Notes under the pieces: model-generated
What the model saw: the letters and a program-made list of their open reading frames with translations, nothing else
What the model was told of the DNA's origin: nothing
Databases searched by the model: none
Program-made: the position numbers and the translations under genes
In this document: positions 28,234 to 37,336 of the stretch, one piece after another
Layout: each line of letters opens with the position of its first letter
Position numbering within the stretch: the stretch's first letter is position 1
Source: Hyphomicrobiales bacterium
GTDB lineage: Bacteria; Pseudomonadota; Alphaproteobacteria; Rhizobiales; Rhizobiaceae
DNA: 64,000 bases
Reading direction: 5' to 3'
Assembly: GCA_900469625.1 (NCBI GenBank)
Contig: UBXV01000009.1
Span: 1-64,000 of the forward strand

Positions 28234-29523
28234 ATGCGATTGGGCGGCAGGCTCGCTGGAGCCATTGAAGTTCTTGAGGACATCGAAAAGCGGAAGCGCC
28301 CGGTCGCCGACGCACTCAAGGACTGGGGCCTTTCCCATCGGTTCGCCGGCTCCGGCGATCGATCGGCGATCGGCAACATCGTCTATGACGCGCTTCGCAT
28401 GAAGCTCTCCCACGCCTATCTGATGGACAGCGACAGCGCGGCCGCTCTCGGCCATGCGGTGATGTATCGTCAATGGGGCTTTTCGCCGGAGGCACTTTCC
28501 GCCGAACTCGACGGCGACAAGTTCGCGCCGGAGATGCCATCCGCCGACATGACCAAGGCTTTCGCCACCCGCCGTCTCGAAGATGCCGCCCCCCATATCC
28601 AGGGCGACATCCCCGAATGGGTGCAGGCCTCCTTCGAGGAGAACTTCTCCGAGGATTGGCTCGACGAGGCGAAGGCGCTCGCCGGCCGGCCGACGCTCGA
28701 CCTGCGCGCCAACACGCTGAAGGCGACGCGTGCCAAGGTGCTGAAGGCGCTGGAGCGTAGCGGCGCCGAAGCAGCGACGATCGCACGCAACGGCATTCGC
28801 ATTCCAGCCGGCGAAGGCGCCTCGCGCCTGCCCAACGTCACCGCCGAACTTTCCTTCCAGAAAGGCTGGTTCGAGGTTCAGGACGAAGGATCGCAGATCG
28901 TCGCCGACCTTGCCTTCCCGCAGGAAGGCGAGCAGGTGCTCGACTATTGCGCCGGCGGCGGCGGCAAGACGCTCGCCATGTCGGCAGCCATGAACAACAA
29001 GGGCCAGGTCCACGCCTACGACACCGACCGCAAGCGCCTGGCGCCGATCATCGAGCGCTTGAAGCGCGCGGGAACGCGCAATGTCCAGGTGCATGAGCAC
29101 ACCGAGAGCCTGGCGCCGCTTGCCGGCCGCTTCGACCGGGTTCTCGTCGACGCTCCCTGCACCGGCACCGGAACCTGGCGCCGCCGTCCCGACACCAAGT
29201 GGCGGCTCAACCAGAAGAACCTCGAAGAGCGCATCTCCCAGCAGGAGGAAGCGCTGGCGAGTGCCGCGCAGTTCGTGCGCCCGGGCGGGCACCTGATCTA
29301 CGTCACCTGCTCGGTGCTGCCGGAGGAGAACGAGGCCCAGGTCTACGGTTTCTGCGAGGACAATCCGGAGTTCGAGATCCTGTCGGCCGCAGACATCTGG
29401 GCCGGGCTTTTCGGCACCGACAAGCCGCAGCCGTGGTCTGCCGACATGAAGACCGTGACGCTGACGCCCGCCTCGACCGGCACCGACGGCTTCTTCTTCT
29501 GCCTGATGCAACGCAAGGGTTGA
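28234..29523 (+). CDS. RsmB/NOP family RNA (cytosine-5) methyltransferase
   Basis: This 429-residue SAM-dependent enzyme methylates cytosine in RNA. Motif I is DYCAGGGGKTLAM, motif IV VDAPCTGTGTWRRRP (cysteine needed for release) and motif VI YVTCSVLPEENEAQV (catalytic cysteine). The N-terminal part resembles the NusB-like RsmB extension. ATG 28234 follows AAAAGGAG. Whether it acts on 16S C967 or another site cannot be told. Confidence 0.93.
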   Translation: MRLGGRLAGAIEVLEDIEKRKRPVADALKDWGLSHRFAGSGDRSAIGNIVYDALRMKLSHAYLMDSDSAAALGHAVMYRQWGFSPEALSAELDGDKFAPEMPSADMTKAFATRRLEDAAPHIQGDIPEWVQASFEENFSEDWLDEAKALAGRPTLDLRANTLKATRAKVLKALERSGAEAATIARNGIRIPAGEGASRLPNVTAELSFQKGWFEVQDEGSQIVADLAFPQEGEQVLDYCAGGGGKTLAMSAAMNNKGQVHAYDTDRKRLAPIIERLKRAGTRNVQVHEHTESLAPLAGRFDRVLVDAPCTGTGTWRRRPDTKWRLNQKNLEERISQQEEALASAAQFVRPGGHLIYVTCSVLPEENEAQVYGFCEDNPEFEILSAADIWAGLFGTDKPQPWSADMKTVTLTPASTGTDGFFFCLMQRKG

Positions 29524-29559
29524 TGGCCTTTTGACAACAGTCAAATGACGCGCATCAGA

Positions 29560-29575
29560 TTGAAAACGTTCTAAA
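29560..29575. promoter_or_regulatory. Irr-box-like element
   Basis: TTGAAAACGTTCTAAA has a perfect TTCTAAA half and a five-of-seven match to its inverted partner TTTAGAA across CG. Rhizobial Irr (iron control element) sites are TTTAGAA/TTCTAAA inverted repeats. It lies about 150 bp before the imelysin gene, in an AT-rich promoter region. Confidence 0.45.
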
Positions 29576-29722
29576 CTATACACTTTGACACCAGTTTACT
29601 TTTGGTTCATGACAATCGGGCTCTGGCGGGTCGGCGGGGGATATCTGACGACCCACGCCGAGCGATGACGCCGTCCCGCGGTGTCCGTTCCGGGCCCGCC
29701 GGGAAAAGAACAGGAGAGGGTC

Positions 29723-31003
29723 ATGACCAAGAATTTCATCCGCGCCGCGGCGCTGGCGCTCATGACGGCAACGTCGACGCTGGCCCTGCAGCCGGCAGAG
29801 GCTGCCACCGATGCAGCCGCCGTCGTCAAGCACTACACCGTCGTCGCGCACGCCAAGTTCGAAGATGCGCTGATCACGGCGCAGGCGCTCGACAAGGCCA
29901 TCGACGCCTTGATCGCGACGCCGAGCGAAGCCACGCTGAAGGCGGCGCGCGAAGCCTGGCTCAAGGCCCGCAACCCCTACCAGGAAACGGAAGTCTACCG
30001 CTTCGGCAACGCCATCGTTGACGAGTGGGAAGGCAAGGTCAACGCCTGGCCGCTGGACGAAGGCCTGATCGACTATGTCGACCCGAGCTATGGCAGCGAA
30101 AGCGACGAAAACGCGCTGTTCACCGCCAACGTGATCGCCAACAAGACGATCAAGATCGACGGCAAGGACGTCGACGCCACCAACATCACGCCGGAGCTGC
30201 TTGGCGGCACGCTGCAGGAAGCCGGCGGCATCGAGGCGAACGTCGCCACGGGCTACCACGCCATCGAATTCCTGCTGTGGGGCCAGGACCTGAACGGCAC
30301 CAAGGCCGGCGCCGGCAACCGTCCCTACACGGACTACGACACCAAGGCCTGCACCGGCGGCAACTGCGACCGCCGTGCCGCCTACCTGAAGGCCGCCTCC
30401 GAGCTGCTCGTCTCCGACCTCAAGGAAATGGTCGCCAACTGGACGCCGGATGGCGCGGCGACCAAGGTCGTCGAAGCCGACCCGAAGGCCGGCCTGACCG
30501 CCATCCTGACCGGCATGGGCTCGCTGTCCTACGGTGAACTTGCCGGCGAGCGCATGAAGCTCGGCCTGCTGTTGCACGATCCGGAGGAAGAGCACGATTG
30601 CTTCTCCGACAACACCCACAATTCGCACCTACATGACGCGATCGGCATCCAGTCGGCCTATACGGGCGAGTACACCCGCGTCGACGGCACCAAGCTGACC
30701 GGCGCCTCGCTTTCCGAACTCGTCGCTGCCAAGGACGCGGCGCTCGACAAGGAAATGACGGCAAATCTCGCCACCACCGTCGACAAGATGCAGGCCATGG
30801 CCAAGCGCGCCGAAACCGTCGAGGCCTACGACCAGATGATCGGCGAAGGCAATGCCGAGGGCAACGCCACCGTCCAGGCGGCGATCGACGGCCTCATCGC
30901 CCAGGCCAAGACCGTTCAGCGCGTCATCGCGTCGCTCGATCTTGGAACAATTGAGCTTGAAGGTTCCGACAGCTTGGATAATCCTAACGCTGTTTTCCAA
31001 TAG
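29723..31003 (+). CDS. Imelysin family protein (periplasmic, iron-related)
   Basis: The protein has 426 residues with a signal peptide ending near LQPAEA-A. The imelysin signature GxHxxE is present as GYHAIEFLLWGQD (mid-protein), and the C-terminal half has the HDPEEEHDCFSDNTHNSHLHD segment rich in possible metal ligands. Imelysins (IrpA/EfeO-like) are linked to iron uptake and, despite the name, not to proven proteolysis. ATG 29723 follows CAGGAGAGG. It begins the iron-type locus with a diheme oxidoreductase, a second imelysin and DUF1513. Confidence 0.92.
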   Translation: MTKNFIRAAALALMTATSTLALQPAEAATDAAAVVKHYTVVAHAKFEDALITAQALDKAIDALIATPSEATLKAAREAWLKARNPYQETEVYRFGNAIVDEWEGKVNAWPLDEGLIDYVDPSYGSESDENALFTANVIANKTIKIDGKDVDATNITPELLGGTLQEAGGIEANVATGYHAIEFLLWGQDLNGTKAGAGNRPYTDYDTKACTGGNCDRRAAYLKAASELLVSDLKEMVANWTPDGAATKVVEADPKAGLTAILTGMGSLSYGELAGERMKLGLLLHDPEEEHDCFSDNTHNSHLHDAIGIQSAYTGEYTRVDGTKLTGASLSELVAAKDAALDKEMTANLATTVDKMQAMAKRAETVEAYDQMIGEGNAEGNATVQAAIDGLIAQAKTVQRVIASLDLGTIELEGSDSLDNPNAVFQ

Positions 31004-31052
31004 GCTGAAAAGGCGGGCCGCGCCTTGAAGGACGCGGCCCGATCCTCCATCG

Positions 31053-32591
31053 ATGAACGCATGCATTGCCCGCTCCCTTTCGCAGTCGCTGCTGGCGCTG
31101 TGTCTTCTTGCGGCGGCGGTTCAGGCGTCCGACGATACGTCCGCGCTGAAGCACAGGCGCGATGACCTTTCCGAAGCCGACCTTCGCCGCGTCGAGGCGA
31201 TCACCGAGCCGACCACCGATTTCTCCAAGGCGGAACGATACGAAGCGATGTCTGCGGGCGCCGGAACGTCGATCGCCCCGAACAACCGGGACAGTTTCAC
31301 GCTGTTTTCCGCAAACCTGCCCTTCGAAGACGAAGAAGGCTTCAAGCTGGGCGACGCGCTGTTCGAAAAGCTCTGGGTGTCCTCGCCCTCCTCAACCCAG
31401 GCATCCGATGGCCTTGGGCCCCTCTACAACGCGCGCTCCTGCCTGAGCTGCCACCCGCGCGACGGACGTGGCGGCCCGCCGGAAGGAGCCAGCGACGCGA
31501 CGTCGATGCTCTACAGGCTCGCCCGCGCGCCACGCGACGAGCGCGAGCGGCAGATGCTCGCAAACTTCGACATGCCCAACTTTCCCGACCCGACCTACGG
31601 TGCGCAGCTTCAGGACAAAGCCGTGCCGGGGCTCGCCGCCGAAGGCCGGATGACGATGCGCTATGCCGAGCTTCCGGTGACGCTGTCGGACGGCGAACTG
31701 GTCTTCCTGCGCAAACCAACCTATGCGGTCGACGATCTCGCCTACGGCGCCCTTGATCCGACGACGACGCTCTCGCCGAGGGTTGCCCCGCAAATGATCG
31801 GGCTCGGTCTGATCGAGGCGATCCACGAGGCCGATATTCTCGCCCGTGCCGACCCTGACGATGCCGACGGCGACGGCATCAGCGGACGGGCGTCGCTTGC
31901 GCGTGATCGCGCGACGGGAGAAATCGCCCTTGGCCGTTTTGGCTGGAAGGCGCAGGTGCCGACGGTGCGCCAGCAAACAGCCGATGCGCTTTCCACCGAC
32001 ATCGGCATTTCGACCCCGGACCTGGACCGCAGCGCCGGCGATTGCACCGAGGCGCAAACGGCCTGCCTCGAATTGCCGACCGGCGTCCAGGCACGCCTTG
32101 GCAGCAACGAGGCGCCGGACCCGGTGCTCGGTCTGATCACTTTCTACTCGGAGCACCTGGCCGTCCCGGCAAGGCGCAAGGCGAGTTTTCCAACGACCCT
32201 GCGCGGCAAGGAGATCTTCTATCAGAGCGGCTGCGCGTCCTGCCACACTCCCAAATACGTGACCAGACGCGACGCGTCCCAGAAGGCATTGGCATTCCAG
32301 CTGATCTGGCCCTATTCGGATTTCCTGCTTCACGACATGGGCGAGGGCCTTGCCGACGGCCAGGCCGTGGGGGTCGCCAGCGGCCGCGAATGGCGCACGC
32401 CGCCGCTCTGGGGTATCGGGCTGACGAAGGCAGTGAGCGGCCATACGTTCCTGCTGCACGACGGCCGCGCCCGCAATTTCACCGAAGCCATTCTGTGGCA
32501 TGGTGGCGAAGGCCAGAAGGCGCGCGACGCCTTTGCAGCACTTGCCACCCGTGACCGCCGCGACCTCCTCGCCTTTCTGGAGTCTCTTTGA
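31053..32591 (+). CDS. Diheme oxidoreductase family protein (DUF1111)
   Basis: This 512-residue periplasmic protein has a signal peptide (ending near AAAVQAS) and two c-type heme sites, CLSCH (SCLSCHPRDGRGG) and CASCH (GCASCHTPKYVT). A DPDDADGDGISG segment resembles a calcium site. The family is distantly related to diheme cytochrome c peroxidases. Its stop overlaps the start of the second imelysin gene by one base. It probably oxidises or reduces iron in the periplasm, which is inference from context. Confidence 0.92.
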   Translation: MNACIARSLSQSLLALCLLAAAVQASDDTSALKHRRDDLSEADLRRVEAITEPTTDFSKAERYEAMSAGAGTSIAPNNRDSFTLFSANLPFEDEEGFKLGDALFEKLWVSSPSSTQASDGLGPLYNARSCLSCHPRDGRGGPPEGASDATSMLYRLARAPRDERERQMLANFDMPNFPDPTYGAQLQDKAVPGLAAEGRMTMRYAELPVTLSDGELVFLRKPTYAVDDLAYGALDPTTTLSPRVAPQMIGLGLIEAIHEADILARADPDDADGDGISGRASLARDRATGEIALGRFGWKAQVPTVRQQTADALSTDIGISTPDLDRSAGDCTEAQTACLELPTGVQARLGSNEAPDPVLGLITFYSEHLAVPARRKASFPTTLRGKEIFYQSGCASCHTPKYVTRRDASQKALAFQLIWPYSDFLLHDMGEGLADGQAVGVASGREWRTPPLWGIGLTKAVSGHTFLLHDGRARNFTEAILWHGGEGQKARDAFAALATRDRRDLLAFLESL

Positions 32592-33715
32592 TGTCCTATA
32601 TGCCTTCACTTGCACTTGGCCTTTGCCTGGCCACGATAGCCCTGCCGGCCTTTGCGCAGGAAGGGAGCGCTCTTTCGCCCCGCGTCGTCAACGAGGCCGC
32701 CGTGCCCCAGGTGATGGCCAAGGCCGTCGACGATTTCATCATCCCCGGCTATCGCAATCTTTCGAATAAAACCGCGGCGCTCGCGACCGCGACGGCCGCT
32801 CTTTGCCAGGCGCCCTCCCCGGCATCGCAGGACAAGGCGAAAGCGGCATTCTCCGACCTGGTGCAAGCCTGGTCGACGATCGAGATCATACGGCTCGGCC
32901 CGGCGCTGGCGCAAAACCGGTTCGAGCGCTTCCTGTTCTATCCGGATCGCAAGAGCACCGGGCTGAAGCAGGTGCAGGCCATCCTTGCCAAGAGCAACGA
33001 GACGGCGACCAGCGCTGCCACGCTCAAGGGCAAGAGCGTCGCCGCGCAAGGCCTGGGCGCACTCGAATACGTGCTCTACGGAAACGGCTCCGAAACGCTG
33101 GTCGGCAAGACGGGCGATTTCCGTTGCCGCTACGGCGTGGCGATTTCGCAGAACCTCGACTCGATCGCCAACGAATTCCTGGCGGAATGGCAAAAACCCG
33201 ACGGCATCCAGGCTGCCTGGAAAAACCCGGGGCCCGGAAATCCGGAGTTTCGCGACAGCAAGGAAGCGGCAACCGAGCTGCTCGGCATTTTCGTGCATGG
33301 CGTCGAAATGGTGAAGGACCAGCGGCTGAAGCCATTTTATGCCGGCACCGTCGACGGCGTTGAAGACAAGGGCCATCCAAAGTCGGCGATCTACTGGCGT
33401 TCGGAAAACACCATGCCCTCGATCGCCGCCAACTTCGCCGGCCTCAAGACCCTGTTCGATGTGGCCGACATGCAAAGCCTGCTTCCGGAAGACAGCCGCT
33501 CGGTCGCCGGATCGGCCGATTTCGTCTTCAAGTCCGTCATCGGCATCTCGCAAAACATCGACGGCCCGATCGCCGACGCCATTGCCGACGACAAGAGCCG
33601 CGGCAAGCTCGATTTCCTGACGCTCAACACGGTCGATCTTCTCGGCCGGTTGAACAAGGATTTCGGTGGCGCCATCGGCCTCGGCGCCGGTTTCTCCTTT
33701 GCCGACGGCGACTGA
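32591..33715 (+). CDS. Second imelysin family protein (altered signature)
   Basis: This 374-residue protein has a signal peptide (SLALGLCLATIALPAFAQ). The imelysin fold is recognisable (AWSTIEIIRLGPALAQNRFERFLFYPDRKS; YWRSENTMPSIAANFAGLKTLFD). Where the family has GxHxxE, this one has GLGALEYVLYG, losing the His and keeping the Glu. ATG 32591 overlaps the previous stop (TGATG). The two imelysins may work as a pair with different metal-binding properties. Confidence 0.88.
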   Translation: MSYMPSLALGLCLATIALPAFAQEGSALSPRVVNEAAVPQVMAKAVDDFIIPGYRNLSNKTAALATATAALCQAPSPASQDKAKAAFSDLVQAWSTIEIIRLGPALAQNRFERFLFYPDRKSTGLKQVQAILAKSNETATSAATLKGKSVAAQGLGALEYVLYGNGSETLVGKTGDFRCRYGVAISQNLDSIANEFLAEWQKPDGIQAAWKNPGPGNPEFRDSKEAATELLGIFVHGVEMVKDQRLKPFYAGTVDGVEDKGHPKSAIYWRSENTMPSIAANFAGLKTLFDVADMQSLLPEDSRSVAGSADFVFKSVIGISQNIDGPIADAIADDKSRGKLDFLTLNTVDLLGRLNKDFGGAIGLGAGFSFADGD

Positions 33716-33884
33716 GCGACAGCCTTTTACGGCTGCACGTCGCCTTCGATCGAGGTGCGGCGGCGGGGCCTGTGCGCCTGAAAAGGCCAGCAATACCGCA
33801 ACTGTTGACAATCCCCCCGTTTGGGCGCAAAGCGCTCCCGTGTCCGCTCTCGCGGGCACGTTTCACCACAAGGATCAACGTGCA

Positions 33885-33938
33885 ATGAACCCCGACAGTC
33901 GAAGTCGAGCCTTCATGCTCACGACCGTTCGGTCCTGA
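33885..33938 (+). CDS. Possible leader peptide upstream of corA
   Basis: The 17-codon ORF MNPDSRSRAFMLTTVRS starts at ATG 33885 with AAGGA upstream and ends 49 bases before the corA start. Upstream leader peptides control several magnesium-transporter genes (for example mgtL). No clear alternative hairpins were worked out, so this is only a candidate. Confidence 0.25.
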   Translation: MNPDSRSRAFMLTTVRS

Positions 33939-33987
33939 TTGATCAGGGCTTCGTGGCGGTCGGATGACTCGCCCTATGGAGCCCAAT

Positions 33988-34977
33988 ATGCTGCGCATCT
34001 ACAAAAGCCAGAACAGCCACCTCGTGCTCGTCGACATGCTCGACGGCCTCGCGTCGCCGACCCCGGTCATCTGGTACGACCTGCTTAATCCGTCCGTCGA
34101 GGAGACCCGACTGGTCCAGGGCCAGCTCGGCATCGAGATCCCGACGCGCGACGAAATGCAGGAAATCGAGCTCTCCGACCGGCTCTATCAGGAAGACGGC
34201 GCCCAGTTCATGACCATGACGGCGGTTGCCAAGCTCGACAGCGACAATCCGGTCAAGGTGCCCGTGACCTTCATCGTCAAGGGCGCGACACTGGTCACCG
34301 TGCGCCACGCCGATCCCAAGCCGTTCCAGACCTACGCCCACCGGCTGCAGAAGGCCAACGGCCAGGCCTGCGAGACGGGCGAACTGGTGATGCTGGGGCT
34401 GCTCGAAGCAATGATCGACCGAACCGCCGACGCGCTGGAACGGGCCGGCAGCGAGGTCGACGGCATTTCCCGCGACGTGTTCCGCAAGACCAATGCCAGC
34501 GCCACGAAGAAGACGCGCGACCTGCAGTCGCTGATCGAGCAGATCGGCCAGAAGGGCGACCTTTTGACGATCGTGCGCGAAAGTCTGGTCAGCATCGGTC
34601 GGCTGGTCGCCTATCACGTCGCGCTCGAAGGCATCGGCCCGCGCAAGGCGGCAAAGGAAAGCCGGCAGCGGATCAAGCTGATCCAGCGCGATGCGACATC
34701 GCTCGGCGACCACGCGCTGTTTTTGTCGAACAAGATCAATTTCCTGCTCGACGCCACACTCGGCCTGATCAATCTGGAGCAGAACCAGATCATCAAGATC
34801 TTTTCGGTCGCCGCCGTCGTGTTCCTGCCGCCGACGCTGGTCGCCTCGATCTACGGCATGAATTTCGAGGTGATGCCCGAGCTGCAATGGCGCTTCGGAT
34901 ACCCCTATGCGCTGGCCCTGATGGTGCTTTCGGCGATCGTGCCCTTCCTCTACTTCAAGCGTCGGGGCTGGCTCTGA
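33988..34977 (+). CDS. corA: Magnesium transporter CorA family protein
   Basis: This 329-residue protein has a large cytoplasmic alpha/beta funnel and two C-terminal membrane helices; the first is followed by YGMNFE, the GMN selectivity motif. It imports Mg2+ and possibly Co2+ or Ni2+ as a pentamer. ATG 33988 has GGAG seven bases upstream; an in-frame ATG at 33964 is the alternative. It sits between the second imelysin and the DUF1513 gene, on the same strand. Confidence 0.94.
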   Translation: MLRIYKSQNSHLVLVDMLDGLASPTPVIWYDLLNPSVEETRLVQGQLGIEIPTRDEMQEIELSDRLYQEDGAQFMTMTAVAKLDSDNPVKVPVTFIVKGATLVTVRHADPKPFQTYAHRLQKANGQACETGELVMLGLLEAMIDRTADALERAGSEVDGISRDVFRKTNASATKKTRDLQSLIEQIGQKGDLLTIVRESLVSIGRLVAYHVALEGIGPRKAAKESRQRIKLIQRDATSLGDHALFLSNKINFLLDATLGLINLEQNQIIKIFSVAAVVFLPPTLVASIYGMNFEVMPELQWRFGYPYALALMVLSAIVPFLYFKRRGWL

Positions 34978-35005
34978 GGGTGTAATCTGCTACATCGTAG
35001 CGAAA

Positions 35006-35035
35006 GGTCCGGCGGCACAACTGCGTTGCCGGACC
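35006..35035 (+). promoter_or_regulatory. Stem-loop just before the DUF1513 start
   Basis: GGTCCGGC (35006-35013) pairs with GCCGGACC (35028-35035) around a 14-base loop, ending six bases before ATG 35042. No U-tract follows, so it is more likely a translational or mRNA-stability element than the corA terminator. Confidence 0.4.
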
Positions 35036-35041
35036 GATCAA

Positions 35042-36151
35042 ATGGCAGGCGGATATGGCATGGGCGCCACCACGGGTCTGATCGACCGTCGCACTTTCAT
35101 CAAGATGGCTGGCGCCGCCTGGGTGGCGACGCTCGGAGCGCGCGGCGCCTTCGCGCTTGAGCGCGCCGATGCGGTCTTTGCCTCCGCCTTCATGGCGCCG
35201 GACGGCAGCTTTGGCGTTGCCACGCTGACGGAGGCGGGCGAAATCGTCGAGCGCACGGCGCTGCCCGCCCGCGCCCACGGCATGGCCTATTCCGCCGCAA
35301 GCAAGCGCACGGTCGCCTTTGCCCGCCGTCCTGGCACCTATGCGATGATCCTTGCTGCCGACGGCAGCGCCGAGCCGATCGTCATTGCCGCGGCAGACGG
35401 CCGGCACTTCTATGGCCATGGCTGTTTTTCCGCCGATGGCCGGCTGCTCTACGCCACCGAGAACGACTTTGCCGCCAACCGCGGCATGATCGGCATCTAT
35501 GACGGCACCTCCGCCTTTGCCCGCGTCGGCGAATTCCCGACCTATGGCATCGGCCCGCACGACATGACGCTTTCCGCCGATGGCCGGATGCTGGCGATCG
35601 CCAATGGCGGCATCGAGACCCATCCGGATTTCGGCCGTACCAAGCTCAACCTCGACCACATGGAACCGAGCCTGACGCTGGTCGACACGGAGACCGGCGC
35701 CCTCATCCAGAAGCACGCGCTGCCGGCCGAGCTCAGCCGGCTATCCACCCGCCATGTCGATATCGGCCCGAAGGGAGAGATCTGGTTTGCCTGCCAGTAT
35801 GAGGGCGCACGCGACGGACTGCCGCCGCTCGTCGGCCATTTCTCGCACGGAGCGGATCTCGCTTTCGTGCCGCTGCCGGAGAGCACCACCGAAGCACTCG
35901 CCAACTATGTCGGCGCCATCGCCGTCAACCGTGCGGAGGGACTGATCGGCCTGACTTCGCCCAGGGGCGGCGTTGCCGTGACGCTCGATGCGCGCAGCGG
36001 CGCGGTGTTGCGCGAGCAGCGCGTCACCGACGCGGCCGGCGTTGCTGCCGCCCGTCCCGGCTTTGCCGTGTCGTCCTATGGCGGGCGCTTCAAGGACCAC
36101 GAGAGCCGGGTCGCCTGGGACCAGCACATCGTCCGGCTCTCGCGTTCCTGA
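35042..36151 (+). CDS. DUF1513 family periplasmic protein
   Basis: The protein has 369 residues. A twin-arginine signal (DRRTFIKMAGAAWVATLGARGAFA) is followed by a beta-propeller-like mature part with repeated strand pairs (HDMTLSADGRMLAIANGGI; RHVDIGPKGEIWFACQYEG). DUF1513 genes commonly accompany imelysins and the DUF1111 diheme protein. The Tat signal suggests a folded or cofactor-bearing protein. ATG 35060 is an alternative start. Confidence 0.88.
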   Translation: MAGGYGMGATTGLIDRRTFIKMAGAAWVATLGARGAFALERADAVFASAFMAPDGSFGVATLTEAGEIVERTALPARAHGMAYSAASKRTVAFARRPGTYAMILAADGSAEPIVIAAADGRHFYGHGCFSADGRLLYATENDFAANRGMIGIYDGTSAFARVGEFPTYGIGPHDMTLSADGRMLAIANGGIETHPDFGRTKLNLDHMEPSLTLVDTETGALIQKHALPAELSRLSTRHVDIGPKGEIWFACQYEGARDGLPPLVGHFSHGADLAFVPLPESTTEALANYVGAIAVNRAEGLIGLTSPRGGVAVTLDARSGAVLREQRVTDAAGVAAARPGFAVSSYGGRFKDHESRVAWDQHIVRLSRS

Positions 36152-36160
36152 CCGTAAGCG

Positions 36161-36715
36161 TCAGGCGGAAAATCGGCCCTCGCCGGCAAGCTTTGCCAGA
36201 TCGTCCCATCGATAGGCCATCTGGTCGTGGTTCTCGCCGCCGAGGCTGACCTGGCCCTGGCCGACGGCTATGGCACCGAGGCGCTCATAGAACGCCCGGT
36301 TCGGATTGCTCGACAGGACCCAGGCAAACAGCGATGTCGCGCGCATTTCCCGGCAATGGGCGGCAACGCTGCGCACCAGCGCCGAGCCGATGCCTGCCCC
36401 TTGGAATTCCTTCAGGATGTAGAGTGCGTAAAGCTCGCGATCGAACCGCGGCGGCATCGAGCGGGCTTTGCCGTAATTGGCAAAACCGATCACCCTGTTC
36501 GTGCCCATGTCGACGGCGACCAGATGGAAGACGTCGACGACGCGCATGCGCCTGGCGTGACGCAACGCCTGTTCCTCGATGCGCATGGCATCGAGGAAGT
36601 CGTCGGAAATCAGCCCACGAAAGGTCGATCGCCAGGTTTCGACGATGACGGAGGCGATCATCATGACGTCATCCGGCCCGGCCGGCCGGATGTCGATGCG
36701 GCGGAAGGTTTTCAT
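36161..36715 (-). CDS. GNAT family N-acetyltransferase
   Basis: This 184-residue protein has a GNAT fold: DIRPAGPDDVMMIASVIVETW at the start, the motif A acetyl-CoA loop LYILKEFQGAGIGSALVRSV, and NPNRAFYERLGAIAVG at the end. Substrate unknown. ATG 36715 matches the family start; an upstream ATG at 36757 adds an unlikely leader. It is divergent from tspO, with an 83-bp shared region. Confidence 0.88.
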   Translation of the reverse strand: MKTFRRIDIRPAGPDDVMMIASVIVETWRSTFRGLISDDFLDAMRIEEQALRHARRMRVVDVFHLVAVDMGTNRVIGFANYGKARSMPPRFDRELYALYILKEFQGAGIGSALVRSVAAHCREMRATSLFAWVLSSNPNRAFYERLGAIAVGQGQVSLGGENHDQMAYRWDDLAKLAGEGRFSA

Positions 36716-36798
36716 GGCAGAGATATAGGAAGCGCCTTGCCGCTTCGAAACAGCCATCGCCGCTGGAAAGCAGTCAAGGCCGCTCTATCTGTCGCTGC

Positions 36799-37251
36799 AT
36801 GAACAGAACCCTCGTCCACGCAGTCTTCATCGCCGTCGTCCTCGGTCTCGGGCTCCTCATCGGCTACAACAACATTCCCGGCGAATGGTATCAGGCTCTG
36901 GCAAAGCCTGCCTTCAATCCGCCCAACTGGATCTTCGCCCCGGTCTGGTCGATCCTCTATGTCATCATCGGCATCGTTGGCGCCCGGCTGTTTCTCTGGC
37001 ATCGCCACACCGCGGCGATGCGGCTGTGGGTAGCGCAGATGCTCTTCAACTTCCTCTGGTCGCCGCTGTTCTTCGGCATGCAGGACGTTTCCTCGGCGCT
37101 GATCGTCATCGTCGCGCTGCTCGTCGCTGTGGCCGGCGTCATCGTTGCAAGCTGGAACCGGGATCGCATTTCGGCCCTGCTGTTCCTGCCCTATCTCGCC
37201 TGGGTGGCGTTTGCGACCGTGCTCAACGGCTCGATTTTCCTCATGAATTGA
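36799..37251 (+). CDS. tspO: TspO/MBR family protein
   Basis: This 150-residue membrane protein has five helices and the TspO pattern: WYQALAKPAFNPPNWIFAPVWSILY-type N-terminal half, then QMLFNFLWSPLFFGM and a C-terminal LPYLAWVAFATVLN. Family members bind porphyrins and, in Sinorhizobium and Rhodobacter, affect oxygen- or stress-responsive genes. Monocistronic by spacing. Confidence 0.92.
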   Translation: MNRTLVHAVFIAVVLGLGLLIGYNNIPGEWYQALAKPAFNPPNWIFAPVWSILYVIIGIVGARLFLWHRHTAAMRLWVAQMLFNFLWSPLFFGMQDVSSALIVIVALLVAVAGVIVASWNRDRISALLFLPYLAWVAFATVLNGSIFLMN

Positions 37252-37336
37252 GCTTGTCGCACTCGTGCTGCCATGCGACTGTCCGCCGATCTGGAAGGCA
37301 ACGGGCCTTCCGCGACAACCAGGGCCGTGCAGACCG

